From Croceivirga thetidis (GTDB lineage: Bacteria > Bacteroidota > Bacteroidia > Flavobacteriales > Flavobacteriaceae), in the NCBI RefSeq assembly GCF_012272815.1, contig NZ_JAAWWL010000002.1, positions 1,208,280 through 1,272,279 on the forward strand: a stretch of 64,000 nt of DNA, read 5' to 3'. The notes below the pieces were generated by a model. That model ran no database searches. It had not been told where the DNA came from and saw only the letters and a program-made list of their open reading frames with translations. The position numbers and the translations under genes were made by a program. Positions 63,926 through 64,000 of this stretch are shown piece by piece (positions within the stretch are counted from its first letter, which is position 1; each line of letters starts with the position of its first letter).

Positions 63926-64000
63926 TTAGGCCAACACTTCTTTTACTTTATCAGCTGCTTCTTGAAACTGAACAGCGGAGTGAACCGCAAGACCAGAACT
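63926..64000 (-). CDS. sucC: Succinate-CoA ligase, beta subunit, C-terminal end
   Basis: Only the last 24 residues are in the window: SSGLAVHSAVQFQEAADKVK then EVLA and stop. They match the C-terminus of SucC, where SGL...A...AA..V closes the CoA ligase domain. SucCD makes succinyl-CoA or, in reverse, ATP/GTP in the TCA cycle, so this gene belongs to the same pathway as icd 47 kb away. The identification rests on a short stretch and is given with that limit. Confidence 0.7.
   Translation of the reverse strand, partial: SSGLAVHSAVQFQEAADKVKEVLA

Overview
The window looks like chromosomal DNA of a marine-type flavobacterium (Bacteroidota, Flavobacteriaceae). The evidence is AT-rich DNA, several Bacteroidota-type promoter -7 boxes (TAnnTTTG), two type IX secretion (T9SS) client proteins plus a giant SprB-like adhesin with 'gliding motility' C-terminal sorting domains, a PorP/SprF protein, GH97 and GH20 lipoproteins and DUF5606. 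No rRNA, tRNA, CRISPR array, IS element or phage gene was recognised. Coding density is high and no gap between genes exceeds about 270 bp.

Layout. 1-0.2 kb: 5' part of an ECF sigma factor. 0.35-1.9 kb: Ohr/OsmC peroxidase and MeaB GTPase, divergent. 2-6 kb: a lipid-linked sugar module (polyprenyl-phosphate glycosyltransferase, flippase-like membrane protein, ArnT-like GT39, PAP2 phosphatase) whose two halves face each other; the minus half continues upstream into a small acidic protein and a MATE exporter. 7.6-8.4 kb: MazG. 8.6-19.4 kb: carbohydrate genes (GH3, aquaporin, esterase, SGNH hydrolase, GH20, GH97) with isocitrate dehydrogenase between them; no SusC/SusD is present. 19.5-21.9 kb: DUF5606, peptide deformylase, RuvX, DapD. 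21.9-27.3 kb: LPS/glycan glycosyltransferases with a methyltransferase-like gene. 27.3-29.3 kb: TsaC and CCA-adding enzyme. 29.5-37.5 kb: a 1,892-residue T9SS protein with twelve exact 68-residue calcium-binding-type repeats, a PorP/SprF protein and a TPR-PD40 protein that lacks the usual OmpA domain. 37.5-41.3 kb: COX15, a pRiA4b ORF-3 homologue, a nucleoid-associated protein and an unrecognised, possibly kinase-like protein. 41.5-56.1 kb: a SprB-like adhesin of about 4,123 residues, then a 695-residue copy of its N-terminal module without sorting domain. 56.2-59.7 kb: an ABC exporter pair and another T9SS protein. 59.7-64 kb: UvrB, Hsp20, a TerB-like protein, two paralogous small exported proteins with matching ECF-type promoters, and the 3' end of sucC.

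How the parts fit. The 29.5-59.7 kb stretch reads as a cell-surface island. It holds three proteins ending in type B T9SS sorting domains, one sorting-less N-terminal copy, and a PorP/SprF + PD40 pair that probably helps export or anchor the protein encoded just upstream. The glycosyltransferase regions would build the LPS to which T9SS cargo is normally attached. The most unusual signals are the indel-free 204-bp repeat array, the adhesin/stub pair, the OmpA-less PorE-like protein, the paired ECF promoters at 63.3 and 63.8 kb, and a 16-nt motif shared next to the hairpins behind icd and hsp20.
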